Assembly: GCF_002864045.1 (NCBI RefSeq)
Contig: NZ_PJPV01000056.1
Coordinates: 1-64,000, forward strand
DNA: 64,000 nt
Direction: 5' to 3'
DNA from: Endozoicomonas acroporae
GTDB taxonomy: Bacteria > Pseudomonadota > Gammaproteobacteria > Pseudomonadales > Endozoicomonadaceae
Both the position numbers and the translations under genes were made by a program. The notes under the pieces were generated by a model, which was not told the origin of the DNA, searched no databases, and was given only the letters and a program-made list of their open reading frames with translations. Shown here in pieces: positions 15,105 to 23,852 of the stretch (positions are counted from its first letter, which is position 1; every line of letters starts with the position of its first letter).

Positions 15105-17690
15105 TCAATCATCCCCACCGAAACCGCCTCCACCAAAACCGCCGCCACCGTGATCACCTCCATCATAATCACTTAGACTGTGCCCACCTCCACTGTACCC
15201 ACCTCCGCTGTAACCACCTCCACTGTACTCATCTTCACTGTACCCACCTCCACTGTACCCACCTCCACTGTAGCCACCACTGTACTCACCTCTACTGTGC
15301 CCACCTCCACTGTTCCCATCTCTATCGAGACTACTTATGCTGAGACTACTTATACCGAGACCACCTCCTGAATCGAAACCAGCAACATCATCTACAACGT
15401 CTCCAATGTCTGGCGAAGAAACGACTAATTCAGAAAAGAGATCAACGTTGTCTAATGATAAGCCTGCGCCTATATCAAGTGGCAGGCGGGCAAAATCCCC
15501 AACATCAATATCACCTGAAAAGCTGGAAGCGGGTATGGATAAATTTTCTGTACACGTAGACGGAGGAAGATCTACACGCAATTCACCAGAATCAGATCCA
15601 TAAGCCGTATTGAATGTACGTTCCGGAGTGAGGAATAAAGCAACATACAGATGCGGCATCCAAAAGCCGTCTACCAGAAAATATCTTTCGGTGGGCTTAA
15701 TTTGAGTCAAGTCAGAGTAATAACTGTCAAGTTGCTGGTGGAACAACTGCAATGAGAGACTTAGTTCTTCCTTTTTCCGTTTCACATTTTCATGGATTTC
15801 GCATAATTTATTTGACACCTCAGAGTTTAACTGGGTCTCGAGATTACCAATAGCAGTGGTTTTTATATTCTGATATTTGCATTCTATAGTTTGACTATCT
15901 TTGATTTTATTAATGATTTCAACTATTTCACTTGGCTTACGAATCATTTTTTTATAACCACCCCATGCCCTGTGAGCTTTATCAAAATATGAGTTGATCA
16001 GTTTTTCACCTTTATCCCTCATTTCGTCTTTGGGCGCTAAGATCATAGCCTCTATGACAAGCCGAATAGCTTTTTTTAAATTTTCTTGAAATTTTTTCAT
16101 GTAATTATCATCACGACTGCTGACGATAACACCTCTGAAATACCGATCAGCATCTTCAAATGCAGCCTTGGCCTCCATAATTTTTTCATCATAGAGCTTA
16201 ATTGGCTCATGGATTGTTTCGCAATATTGATTCTGGTACTCGGTTTCGTGTAATTCAACAATCCCCTGAATCTGTGACTGACAATTTTCAATAAAAGCAT
16301 TTACTGATTTCTCAGCAGCTTTATCAAACTGCTGGAAGATTTTCTTTTCAATTAGATTCTTATGAAGTTTTTTAAGCTCAATATGGCATGGATACTTTGC
16401 TAAACCTTCCAGGCATAACTTGCTATGATCTTTATCAAAAGCAGGGTTCAAGGCGAGCTGATAAAAATGATCTGCACTGACAACACAGGACATCACTTTT
16501 TCATATAAGCCATCAAAGAACTCCTTACGAATACTGGGGCTTAATTGACTGAATTGCTTAAATGCCTCCAGAGCATCATCAAAGTTGTTAATAGATGCAT
16601 GCATTTTGCTGAATATTCTTTCGGCTACCTCATCCTGGCCTAGTCCAGCGATATTTACTCTGTAAAAAGCCGCCTTACTATCAACTAATGTTTGGGCCTC
16701 ATCACACAGTACAGAAAATGCCTTTTTGAGTATTGCTTTTTCATCATCTTTAACAAGGCTTTCCATTTTTTCATTAAGTAAAAATAGTGAATCAGCACGT
16801 ACCTTCTCTTTTGGTAAACGCTCTACTCTGTTTATCAAATGCTGGACAAGTGCTTTGTGCCCTGAAGTTGACAGAATGCTGATATAACAGTGATTATTTT
16901 CAACGAATTTTTTTAATGACTCCGTAGTATCGAGTGAATCAAGATCACAGCCCATAGTCTTGACGGCCATGACACTCAGTATTTCCTTCAATCCCTGTGG
17001 AGCACCTGACTCACCATGTTCCCGCACTGATTCCTGATTGATCCGCCAGTAAAGCAGGTATATCAACCGAAGAGTCTCGGCATTACCGGGGTGCTGGCCC
17101 TTGTCAAATAACGTTATTAATGATTCCTGTAACGAACTGAACGTATTGGGCAATACCATAAACTCAGACAACTCTGATTCGACGAAGTCAAGCAAGGGAA
17201 CAATATTGGAAAATGATTGGATGGCACACTTTAAATTATCTTCCAGAAGTGCATTTATTCTCTGTGTTTGCTCTCCAACTCTGGTCTTTAGCGCTTCGTA
17301 TCTTGTGTTATTATGCCTGAGTATGGGTAACCGAAGATTTTCATTGGTTTTGGACTCCAGATCTCTGAACCTGGATTTGTTGCTACGATAAGTATCTAAC
17401 GGATTATTCTGATCAGCATAATTTGCAAATTCACGGCGACAGGTATCAATCTTGCGATTATTGTCACTGAGAAGTAAATCCAATCGATAAGGTTTGGTAA
17501 GCAGGTATCGCAGGGGAAATTTGTTAACCACTTCTATTTTGGAGCGTCTATGCAGCTCGATACCTTGTGGTGCTGATGTTAATTCCGATGAATCAATGTT
17601 CACCAGGGGGAACGTAGGACTGGCCGTTTGTTCTTCTTGCTGTTCTGGATAGTGTGTCGAAAGGGAATTTTCAAATGAAGCGGGTATCAT
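15105..17690 (-). CDS. Large helical protein with Gly/Tyr/Ser-rich repeat tail
   Basis: About 861 aa, unrecognised. Residues about 1-690 are charged and helical with coiled-coil stretches (for example around KAAEKSVNAFIENCQSQIQG and the NLETQLNSEVSN region). After a Ser/Asp-rich linker the last ~70 residues are tandem short repeats of the type (G)GGYSGGGYSGGGHS, ending in GGGGFGGGGFGGDD. No signal peptide or membrane segment. The coding region is clearly AT-richer than its neighbours, suggesting acquisition. The ATG at 17690 is preferred to a TTG at 17702; no clear ribosome site is visible for either. The tail could mediate self-assembly or secretion, but that is speculation. An effector or surface-structural role is possible. 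Confidence 0.75.
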   Translation of the reverse strand: MIPASFENSLSTHYPEQQEEQTASPTFPLVNIDSSELTSAPQGIELHRRSKIEVVNKFPLRYLLTKPYRLDLLLSDNNRKIDTCRREFANYADQNNPLDTYRSNKSRFRDLESKTNENLRLPILRHNNTRYEALKTRVGEQTQRINALLEDNLKCAIQSFSNIVPLLDFVESELSEFMVLPNTFSSLQESLITLFDKGQHPGNAETLRLIYLLYWRINQESVREHGESGAPQGLKEILSVMAVKTMGCDLDSLDTTESLKKFVENNHCYISILSTSGHKALVQHLINRVERLPKEKVRADSLFLLNEKMESLVKDDEKAILKKAFSVLCDEAQTLVDSKAAFYRVNIAGLGQDEVAERIFSKMHASINNFDDALEAFKQFSQLSPSIRKEFFDGLYEKVMSCVVSADHFYQLALNPAFDKDHSKLCLEGLAKYPCHIELKKLHKNLIEKKIFQQFDKAAEKSVNAFIENCQSQIQGIVELHETEYQNQYCETIHEPIKLYDEKIMEAKAAFEDADRYFRGVIVSSRDDNYMKKFQENLKKAIRLVIEAMILAPKDEMRDKGEKLINSYFDKAHRAWGGYKKMIRKPSEIVEIINKIKDSQTIECKYQNIKTTAIGNLETQLNSEVSNKLCEIHENVKRKKEELSLSLQLFHQQLDSYYSDLTQIKPTERYFLVDGFWMPHLYVALFLTPERTFNTAYGSDSGELRVDLPPSTCTENLSIPASSFSGDIDVGDFARLPLDIGAGLSLDNVDLFSELVVSSPDIGDVVDDVAGFDSGGGLGISSLSISSLDRDGNSGGGHSRGEYSGGYSGGGYSGGGYSEDEYSGGGYSGGGYSGGGHSLSDYDGGDHGGGGFGGGGFGGDD

Positions 17691-18274
17691 AATAAAATCC
17701 AACTAGAGAGGTCAGCCAGGCTTGCACAATGAGTCAGGCAGCTTTACTCAATTATTGTTAATGTAGTAGAGCAGATGTTTCAAAAATTTCTGATCGATTA
17801 GTCAGGTTGGACTATGACTTTGCAAGAACGTTCCGTGATTTTCACATTATTTGAAATCTTTGCAGCATTTCTGATAAAAGCTGTCCTTCCAATTGAATGG
17901 ATCAATGGAAGGACAGCGGCCCCGGAGGTGGCAACGGTATAAAACTCACCGATGTTATAGGGATAAATATCTGCCGACTCAATCCAACCTGGGCTGATCG
18001 TTCTAGTGCAGCTAAGGAGTTGTCTGGAAATAACTTCCCTATTTTCATTGCCTGACTCCGTTCGGACTGAGCTTGTCGAAGTTCGGTGGCACGACCCTTC
18101 GATACTTCGACAAGCTCAGCACTCAGGGTGAACGGAAATCGGGAACTTATTAAAAGACAATTCCTAAACGTTGATACCCACACCGTTCGTTCTGGGCTTG
18201 TCGAAGTACGGTGGCACCATCCTTCGACAAGCTTCAGGATGAACGGGGTGTACGGGCATTAACGCTTTTCTGCA
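17691..18274. other. Non-coding gap carrying two inverted-repeat elements
   Basis: The 584-bp gap has no credible ORF. It holds two related palindromic repeats: 18057-18136 (CCGTTCGG...GTCGAAG...CTTCGACAAGCTCAG...GTGAACGG) and 18183-18247 (CCGTTCGTTCTGGGCTTGTC ... CTTCGACAAGCTTCAGGATG). A third relative is at 23546-23592. All contain the GTCGAAG/CTTCGAC core seen in many gammaproteobacterial intergenic repeats. Left of these the AT-rich stretch 17691-17880 should hold the promoter of the helical-protein gene. Confidence 0.7.
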
Positions 18275-19600
18275 CTAGCGTGTATTGGCAGACAGAATAG
18301 CCTCCACATAGGAAGCGCCATTCTCAGAAAACCCACCCAGCAAATCGGTGATAACCGCTATCAGCCGGTTATAGCCATCCTCCCCGGAAGTCTTTAACAC
18401 CGTTGCCTGCAACGAAGATCTGTTATTCAGTTCAGAATATTCCACCATGGGATCATCAACGTAGTGTTCCGGCATGGTCTGCTCCAGCACCTCGTGAATA
18501 TCATGAGCTTTCTCATAAGCCTGCCTGGAAATGACCGTAACAATATGATCATCCTCATAAACTCTGGCGGTTGTTTGTCTCGTTAATGCCTGAATGGTCG
18601 GGTGTTGCTGGTTTTTCTCTGCATAAGCCTGACTCATCACCTGGCTTTGAAAATCTTCAAGGACTGTGTGCCGGTTGGATGCCAGTTGGATCGCCTCTTT
18701 CTGCCCTTGTGGGAAACCCACAAGATTCATTAAACCAACCCACAGGGTTGCCACGGTATTATTGCCCGGTACCGGCATCACATGATACGGGTTGGAAAAA
18801 TCACTGAGATAGTGGAGCCCCCATCCCATAAAACGCCATCCCCAGTAATCATGCCCCTGACTGAAGGCAAACTCGGAAAGCTGCTTAAAGGACTGGATGC
18901 GATACTCCGGATACGTCTGCTTTAAAAAACCACCCAGGGCATAAAGCACCGATGACTCATGGTAAAAGCCCATATGGAAAGGTGCCTGTGTACCATATTC
19001 CAGGTTTGGATTACCAAACGGCTGCTTACCAAACCCATAGATCTTGCCGTAGTCGGTATTGCTGTCGGTAAACAGGCCTATATCCAGCCCGTGATCCGGT
19101 TCGTCCGTGGCCGTTGTGACGATATCAATGGCTGAGGCCTTATCCCCCGGTTGCAGCTGAACCAACTGCACAGACACCAGATGATCAAAATTCTTCAGAG
19201 TGCTCACAGACTGCGGCTTAATGGGTGGAGACAATCGTTTTTCCCCGGGAAGAAGCTGTAAATACAGAGGCCATTTGGTATTTGGGTTAACACGAATGGC
19301 ATGGGCAAAGCGGGTACGAATATCGTCTTTGCTGCCCGTGGCCCTGAAGGCCAGATCTTGCGGACGGGGCGCATAGTGCCATAAATTTTCCTGCATCCAC
19401 TGCTCCTGCTGATCCAGAAACGCTTCCAGCGCCTCTTCATTAGCCAGCAGAAAGCTTTCCAGACTTTCCACTGTCACCGGGGCAGCATCCCGAACCGGCG
19501 GCAGTGTCGCCAGCATCTGGTGAGTGACCAGAGTGTGGTTGGACCAGGAAAACGCCTGGGCAGAGATCAGCAAAGACAGCAGAAAACATAAGGTACGCAT
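18275..19600 (-). CDS. Secreted zinc-dependent phospholipase C / P1-nuclease-fold protein
   Basis: 441 aa with a signal peptide (residues about 1-18). Cleavage after AFS would leave Trp19 as the mature N terminus, as in bacterial zinc phospholipase C, where the N-terminal Trp is a zinc ligand. Further ligand-like patterns: H22 and H27 shortly after; H263-x3-D267-x5-H273 in HYLSDFSNPYH; and H311-x3-E315 in HTVLE. These reproduce the H-x3-D-x5-H and H-x3-E spacing of the PLC/S1-P1 superfamily. The size is larger than B. cereus PLC, with a C-terminal extension. It would act on phospholipids or nucleic acid outside the cytoplasm. The gene is monocistronic. The fold assignment is inference from residue spacing; the substrate is open. 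Confidence 0.7.
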   Translation of the reverse strand: MRTLCFLLSLLISAQAFSWSNHTLVTHQMLATLPPVRDAAPVTVESLESFLLANEEALEAFLDQQEQWMQENLWHYAPRPQDLAFRATGSKDDIRTRFAHAIRVNPNTKWPLYLQLLPGEKRLSPPIKPQSVSTLKNFDHLVSVQLVQLQPGDKASAIDIVTTATDEPDHGLDIGLFTDSNTDYGKIYGFGKQPFGNPNLEYGTQAPFHMGFYHESSVLYALGGFLKQTYPEYRIQSFKQLSEFAFSQGHDYWGWRFMGWGLHYLSDFSNPYHVMPVPGNNTVATLWVGLMNLVGFPQGQKEAIQLASNRHTVLEDFQSQVMSQAYAEKNQQHPTIQALTRQTTARVYEDDHIVTVISRQAYEKAHDIHEVLEQTMPEHYVDDPMVEYSELNNRSSLQATVLKTSGEDGYNRLIAVITDLLGGFSENGASYVEAILSANTR

Positions 19601-19786
19601 AGGCAGGCTCGGTAAAGTAACGTTTTTATTAAATTTATTGCGCGTATACCATAACGATAATGACGGGTTGATGGCAATCAGCTATCGACAACACAATAGG
19701 AAAAAAAGTACGGAACTTTAAAACAGTTTTATGGCCTAAGTTATTTGGTGATTGGATATATATGGCATTATCTGATCAATCACTGA

Positions 19787-21145
19787 ATGGCCGAAAAATC
19801 CCCAGTTACCCGTATGTATTTAACCAAACCCATCTTCCTCTCTGACTCTGTTGACAGGGTTTATGGTGCTCATCAAAAACATTATGACCATAAACGATTT
19901 GCATCCGACGACAGTGAATTCATCCCGGATATAGCAGGCCTTAAAACCACTCTCAACGGTGTATCCGTTCGGGCGATCTATCACCCCCCTCACCTGTATA
20001 TGACTAAAACGGGTACTTTAAATTCAGTCATCTATGACGGCACCAGTAGCAATAATCCCTATGATTACCACATCGCTAAAGATGCCAAGATAATCATTCC
20101 CTCAAGCGTTTTTCCCATGTTCAGAAGTGAAATGAAAGATGGAGACAGACTGGTAATCAGCACCAAAACAATGAAGTACAAATATCAGATTGCTGAAGCA
20201 GATCATTCGCCAAAGAAAAAAGAAGTAACCGGGATAGCTGTTCTTGGTTCAGAAGAACCGGCTAACACGACCGAAATTGAATACCTTAAGTCTCTGGTTG
20301 AAAAACATGTTTTACAGCCCAGAGATACAGCATTTGTCCCTACCATGCTGCCCATCAGTACCAGGGAACTGATTTATTTTTTTGATAAAGCCTACCGCTG
20401 TAAGGATAAATTATTTGACAGTGATTCCGGACAACAAACATTACTGACCATCGTCTCAAACCGCCAGCAGTGGGATGTCTGCTTCAAGCTACTGGAACTG
20501 GGGGCCACTCCTGATGCCGGTCATCACGGTGATAGCATGACGCCGCTTCACATGGCGGCAAAAGCGGGACAGTCCGATCTGCTGGAAGCCCTGTTGCTTC
20601 ATAACGCCAACCCCAACATGACTACCGGGCCCTGGTCCTACAAGGGCGAGTGCAAGAGGATGACGGCATTAAGGTTTACCCTGCTGTATAAAGGCACAGA
20701 TAAAGAAGAAAGCGCAAACATCAGAAAATCAATGATTCAAACACTGCTGGAAAGCGGTGCCGACCCAATGACCATCGATACGACAGAGTTAGCTGAATTC
20801 ATTGAACCGTTAGAATTAATGTTAGAGACCCTTCTGGTAGCCCCAACAAACTCAGTAAAACACACCAGACTCCGGCAAAGATACCAACAATATCTGGAAA
20901 AATTAGCAGCCGATGGTTCAGATATTCAAAAAAAACTGGGGTCCGGTTGCACGTTTGCGCAGCGGAAATCAATGGAGAATCTATTGAGGTTACTGGATAA
21001 GCTGGCCAGCAGGGCAGACACAGTGCCAACACTTCAGAACGTATGCCGTGCCGTCATTCGTCCCGAACTGAATTTCCCAATCCGCAGAAGCATCAAGGAC
21101 CTCAATCTTCCCGGAAAATTCGAAAAATTCATCTCTGACAGATAG
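19787..21145 (+). CDS. Ankyrin-repeat protein
   Basis: 452 aa, unrecognised N-terminal ~190 residues, then ankyrin repeats at about 215-330. The clear unit is DSMTPLHMAAKAGQSDLLEA followed by LLLHNANPN, with flanking partial units containing LLELGATPDAG and LLESGADPM. The C-terminal ~120 residues are helical. No signal peptide. Ankyrin proteins are frequent effectors or scaffolds in host-associated bacteria; that role is inference. The start ATG lacks a strong ribosome site; an in-frame ATG at 19811 is an alternative. Confidence 0.8.
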   Translation: MAEKSPVTRMYLTKPIFLSDSVDRVYGAHQKHYDHKRFASDDSEFIPDIAGLKTTLNGVSVRAIYHPPHLYMTKTGTLNSVIYDGTSSNNPYDYHIAKDAKIIIPSSVFPMFRSEMKDGDRLVISTKTMKYKYQIAEADHSPKKKEVTGIAVLGSEEPANTTEIEYLKSLVEKHVLQPRDTAFVPTMLPISTRELIYFFDKAYRCKDKLFDSDSGQQTLLTIVSNRQQWDVCFKLLELGATPDAGHHGDSMTPLHMAAKAGQSDLLEALLLHNANPNMTTGPWSYKGECKRMTALRFTLLYKGTDKEESANIRKSMIQTLLESGADPMTIDTTELAEFIEPLELMLETLLVAPTNSVKHTRLRQRYQQYLEKLAADGSDIQKKLGSGCTFAQRKSMENLLRLLDKLASRADTVPTLQNVCRAVIRPELNFPIRRSIKDLNLPGKFEKFISDR

Positions 21146-21548
21146 TGAATTCTGATGAAAACCATGTACTCGTTGTCGCATCACAGGTGACCACCAGACA
21201 GCTCGCTCTGACAGGAAGAAAAACCCTGTAAAAAAAAGGGGAAAAAGATCAAGAAGGAAATGACCAGACCGGGTATAAATTTCTTGCATACCACTATGCT
21301 CTTTAGTACAAATAGACAGGCCGAAACACAGAACAATAAAAATAATACCAAGAGCACTTTCTAAACATCGTCGTATATATAGCCAACTGCGGTGCAAAAT
21401 ATGGTCAGGTAGCCGATGATAGTGGGGACTATTATCAGGTGTTCCAAGGCTGTAAAGGAATCCGGGTTACCAGCGCTACAGCGCCGTTAGAATGCTCCAT
21501 TGGTGGAAAAAATAACTCTAATAATAAACGGCAAGGACACACCATCTC
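21146..21548. other. Non-coding gap upstream of the DUF1302 gene
   Basis: 403 bp without a convincing gene. A minus-strand ORF runs through 20990-21397 but overlaps the ankyrin gene by 156 bp and lacks a ribosome site. The stretch 21500-21545 is AT-rich, ends in GGCAAGGACAC and probably carries the promoter and ribosome site of the next gene. Confidence 0.45.
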
Positions 21549-23492
21549 ATGTTGACACCACAAAAACGACTGCAGCTCGCACCTGCAACCGCTGGTTTTG
21601 TCTTATCCGGTACACTGCTTTTCGCTGCTTCTACCCAGGCTTATGAGTTTGAGGCAATGGATGGTGAAGTGCAGGGGACTCTCAATACCACAATTACTTT
21701 GGGGGCCAAGTACGATCTTGAAGGCTATGAAACGCCAGATGGCTCTGAGAAAAATGAGAACGACGGTGATCGTTCTTTTGATAAAGGCTTTGTTAGCAAG
21801 GCTCTCAAGCTGACTTCTGAGCTGGACCTGAAAAAAGATAACTACGGTTTCTATGGTCGTGCTACGGCTTTTTACGACCATGTACTGATGAATGGCAGCA
21901 ATAAGTGGGAGTCCAATAACGCTAAGGATGTTGCAAAAGGCTTCGACGATGAGACTGGAACATTTAACGGCTGGTCTGATGAAGTAAAAGATAATCAAGG
22001 CCGGGGGGTCAAGTTACAAAGCGCTTATTTATACGGTGACTGGACATTTGAAGGCGGTCAGAAACTCAGTCTTAAATTGGGTGATCAGACCCATAACTGG
22101 GGGGAATCCATTTTCTACGCAGGTGGTTTGAGAGATCTGAACGCCTATGATGTTGCACTCTCTTCTCTTCCTGGCTCTGATGGCGATCTGAACATTGCCC
22201 AGGGCATGCTGATGGCCGATCTCCAGTTCAATGATGAAATGAAACTGTCAGCCTTTGCCCAATATGATTGGGAACGTTCAATTATGTTAGGGCGTGGTAC
22301 TTACGGTTCTGGCTCAGATCTCTTTGTTCCCGGTTCTGATTTTGCCTACTATGAACTGGCGGACTTCGGGCTGAAAGGCCAGGATGCTGTATTGGAGCAA
22401 GCTGGTATCCTGCAAGCTGCCGACTATGGAAAGGTGGCAAATGTAGGCGGTGTCGAAGCAGCCAGGGATTCTGGCCAGTGGGGAGTGAAGTTTACCTTCA
22501 CGCCAGAGGCATTACCTGATACAGAATTTGCTTTATATTACGCAAACTACCATTCAAGCCTTCCGTTCTTTGAAGCTAAAGTTTCTCAAAGCGAAACTGC
22601 ACGTGGCATTGGATTAGTTGGCGGTTTCGACCCAATGACAGGCTTTGATATTGCAAACTCAGCTGCAGGAGCGATAAATAGTTTACTTACAACAGTTAGC
22701 GGAAATGCATTACTAGGAGGACCCGCTGCAGCTCAAGGACTTGCGGGTGGCATTGCAACTCTTAATATGCTTGCCAATGGAGTTGATGCCCGAGTGATTT
22801 ACCCGGAAGACATTAAACTCTGGGGTGCCAGCTTTAATACTAAAGTCTGGGGCTATACACAAATTGCCGGTGAAATCACCTATAGAGAAAATGCACCAAT
22901 CTGGCTTGATCATCCAGACGATATCCTTGGCAGTGCTTCGGATGCTCTTATAAAAATTGCTAACGGTCTGGACTTTGAGGCTTCAAAGTCAACCGGTGCT
23001 ATGGCGAGTACAGATCAGTGGCATCAAAACATTGAAAGAGTTCCTATGTGGGATGCCTCCTTATCTGTCATCCAACCATTTGGTGCCGTTCTTGGCACAG
23101 ACCTGATGTACGTTGTTGCTGAAGCTGCGTTTGAGCAAGTAGCGGGTCTGAAGGATGAATACTATGGCAAAATCTTAGGAAAAGGCGCTGAATCAGGCAT
23201 CAATGCGGAAGAACGCCTCGACCGAAACAGCTGGGGCTACAACATGATGGTTGGTGCCAACTGGAATGATGTCGCAATGCAAGGCCTGAACCTTGAGTCC
23301 ACTTTCCGCTTTACTCATGACGTTAATGGCAACTCCCATTTTACTGGTCGCTTTGAAGAAGGCGAGAAAAGGATCAACATGGGCCTGACCGCCAAATACG
23401 ACGATATGATGGCCAAAGTGACCTGGGGTGGCGATGCCGACAACGTTCTGCGTAAAGGCACCATTACCGGAACGGTTGGTTATACCTTCTAG
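21549..23492 (+). CDS. DUF1302 family outer-membrane beta-barrel protein
   Basis: 647 aa with a signal peptide ending STQAYEF (cleavage near residue 31). The mature start YEFEAMDGEVQGTLNTTITL, then GAKYDLEG, is the DUF1302 opening. Further marks are GLRDLNAYDVALSSLPGSDG, LWGASFNTKVWGYTQIAGEI and a C terminus ending in aromatic Phe (GTVGYTF), typical of outer-membrane barrels recognised by the BAM machinery. In Pseudomonas relatives DUF1302 genes sit beside DUF1329 genes; none is adjacent here. Function of the family is poorly defined; export or uptake of hydrophobic compounds has been suggested. Located in the outer membrane by inference. Confidence 0.85.
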   Translation: MLTPQKRLQLAPATAGFVLSGTLLFAASTQAYEFEAMDGEVQGTLNTTITLGAKYDLEGYETPDGSEKNENDGDRSFDKGFVSKALKLTSELDLKKDNYGFYGRATAFYDHVLMNGSNKWESNNAKDVAKGFDDETGTFNGWSDEVKDNQGRGVKLQSAYLYGDWTFEGGQKLSLKLGDQTHNWGESIFYAGGLRDLNAYDVALSSLPGSDGDLNIAQGMLMADLQFNDEMKLSAFAQYDWERSIMLGRGTYGSGSDLFVPGSDFAYYELADFGLKGQDAVLEQAGILQAADYGKVANVGGVEAARDSGQWGVKFTFTPEALPDTEFALYYANYHSSLPFFEAKVSQSETARGIGLVGGFDPMTGFDIANSAAGAINSLLTTVSGNALLGGPAAAQGLAGGIATLNMLANGVDARVIYPEDIKLWGASFNTKVWGYTQIAGEITYRENAPIWLDHPDDILGSASDALIKIANGLDFEASKSTGAMASTDQWHQNIERVPMWDASLSVIQPFGAVLGTDLMYVVAEAAFEQVAGLKDEYYGKILGKGAESGINAEERLDRNSWGYNMMVGANWNDVAMQGLNLESTFRFTHDVNGNSHFTGRFEEGEKRINMGLTAKYDDMMAKVTWGGDADNVLRKGTITGTVGYTF

Positions 23493-23545
23493 CCTGGTTC
23501 CCACAGTCTCCAGTCCACCATTTCAATGAGTTTGATGTGTACAAT

Positions 23546-23592
23546 CTCCGTTCACCCTGAGCGCCCTTCGACTCCGCTCAGGACGAACGGAG
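23546..23592. repeat. Intergenic palindrome with GTCGAAGG/CCTTCGAC core
   Basis: Imperfect inverted repeat: CTCCGTTCACCCTGAGCG ... GCTCAGGACGAACGGAG around CCCTTCGACTC. Same family as the two at 18057-18247. The remainder of the 23493-23852 gap shows no gene except the 5' extension of the pilB frame, judged non-coding. Confidence 0.75.
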
Positions 23593-23852
23593 TTTGGGCA
23601 TCATTGATAACCCCATCAACCGTGCCCCCCCATTAAAGCCCCACGATACCCAGCCAACACCAAAGCCGATAAAATCCCGACGATTCCCGGCAAAAACCCA
23701 GGCCGATAAAATCCCCCCGCACAAAACCACCCTTAACCATCCGCCATTTATGCTGATATATTACAAAGAGCCTGCTGATGCCCCGTTGCCAGTTCAGTGA
23801 AACATCATCAGGCCCTGACAATGAATTCAATATCCAGGGACAGAAACAGGTT

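Noticed and set aside
15180..15371. Plus-strand ORF of Thr/Val/Pro repeats
   Set aside because: It is the reverse frame of the GGGYS repeat tail on the minus strand.
17902..18183. 93-codon minus-strand ORF in the repeat-bearing gap
   Set aside because: Its sequence is largely made of the palindromic repeat and has no ribosome site.
20990..21397. 135-codon hydrophobic minus-strand ORF
   Set aside because: One third lies inside the ankyrin gene, there is no ribosome site and the hydrophobic part is short. It is kept as a gap note only.
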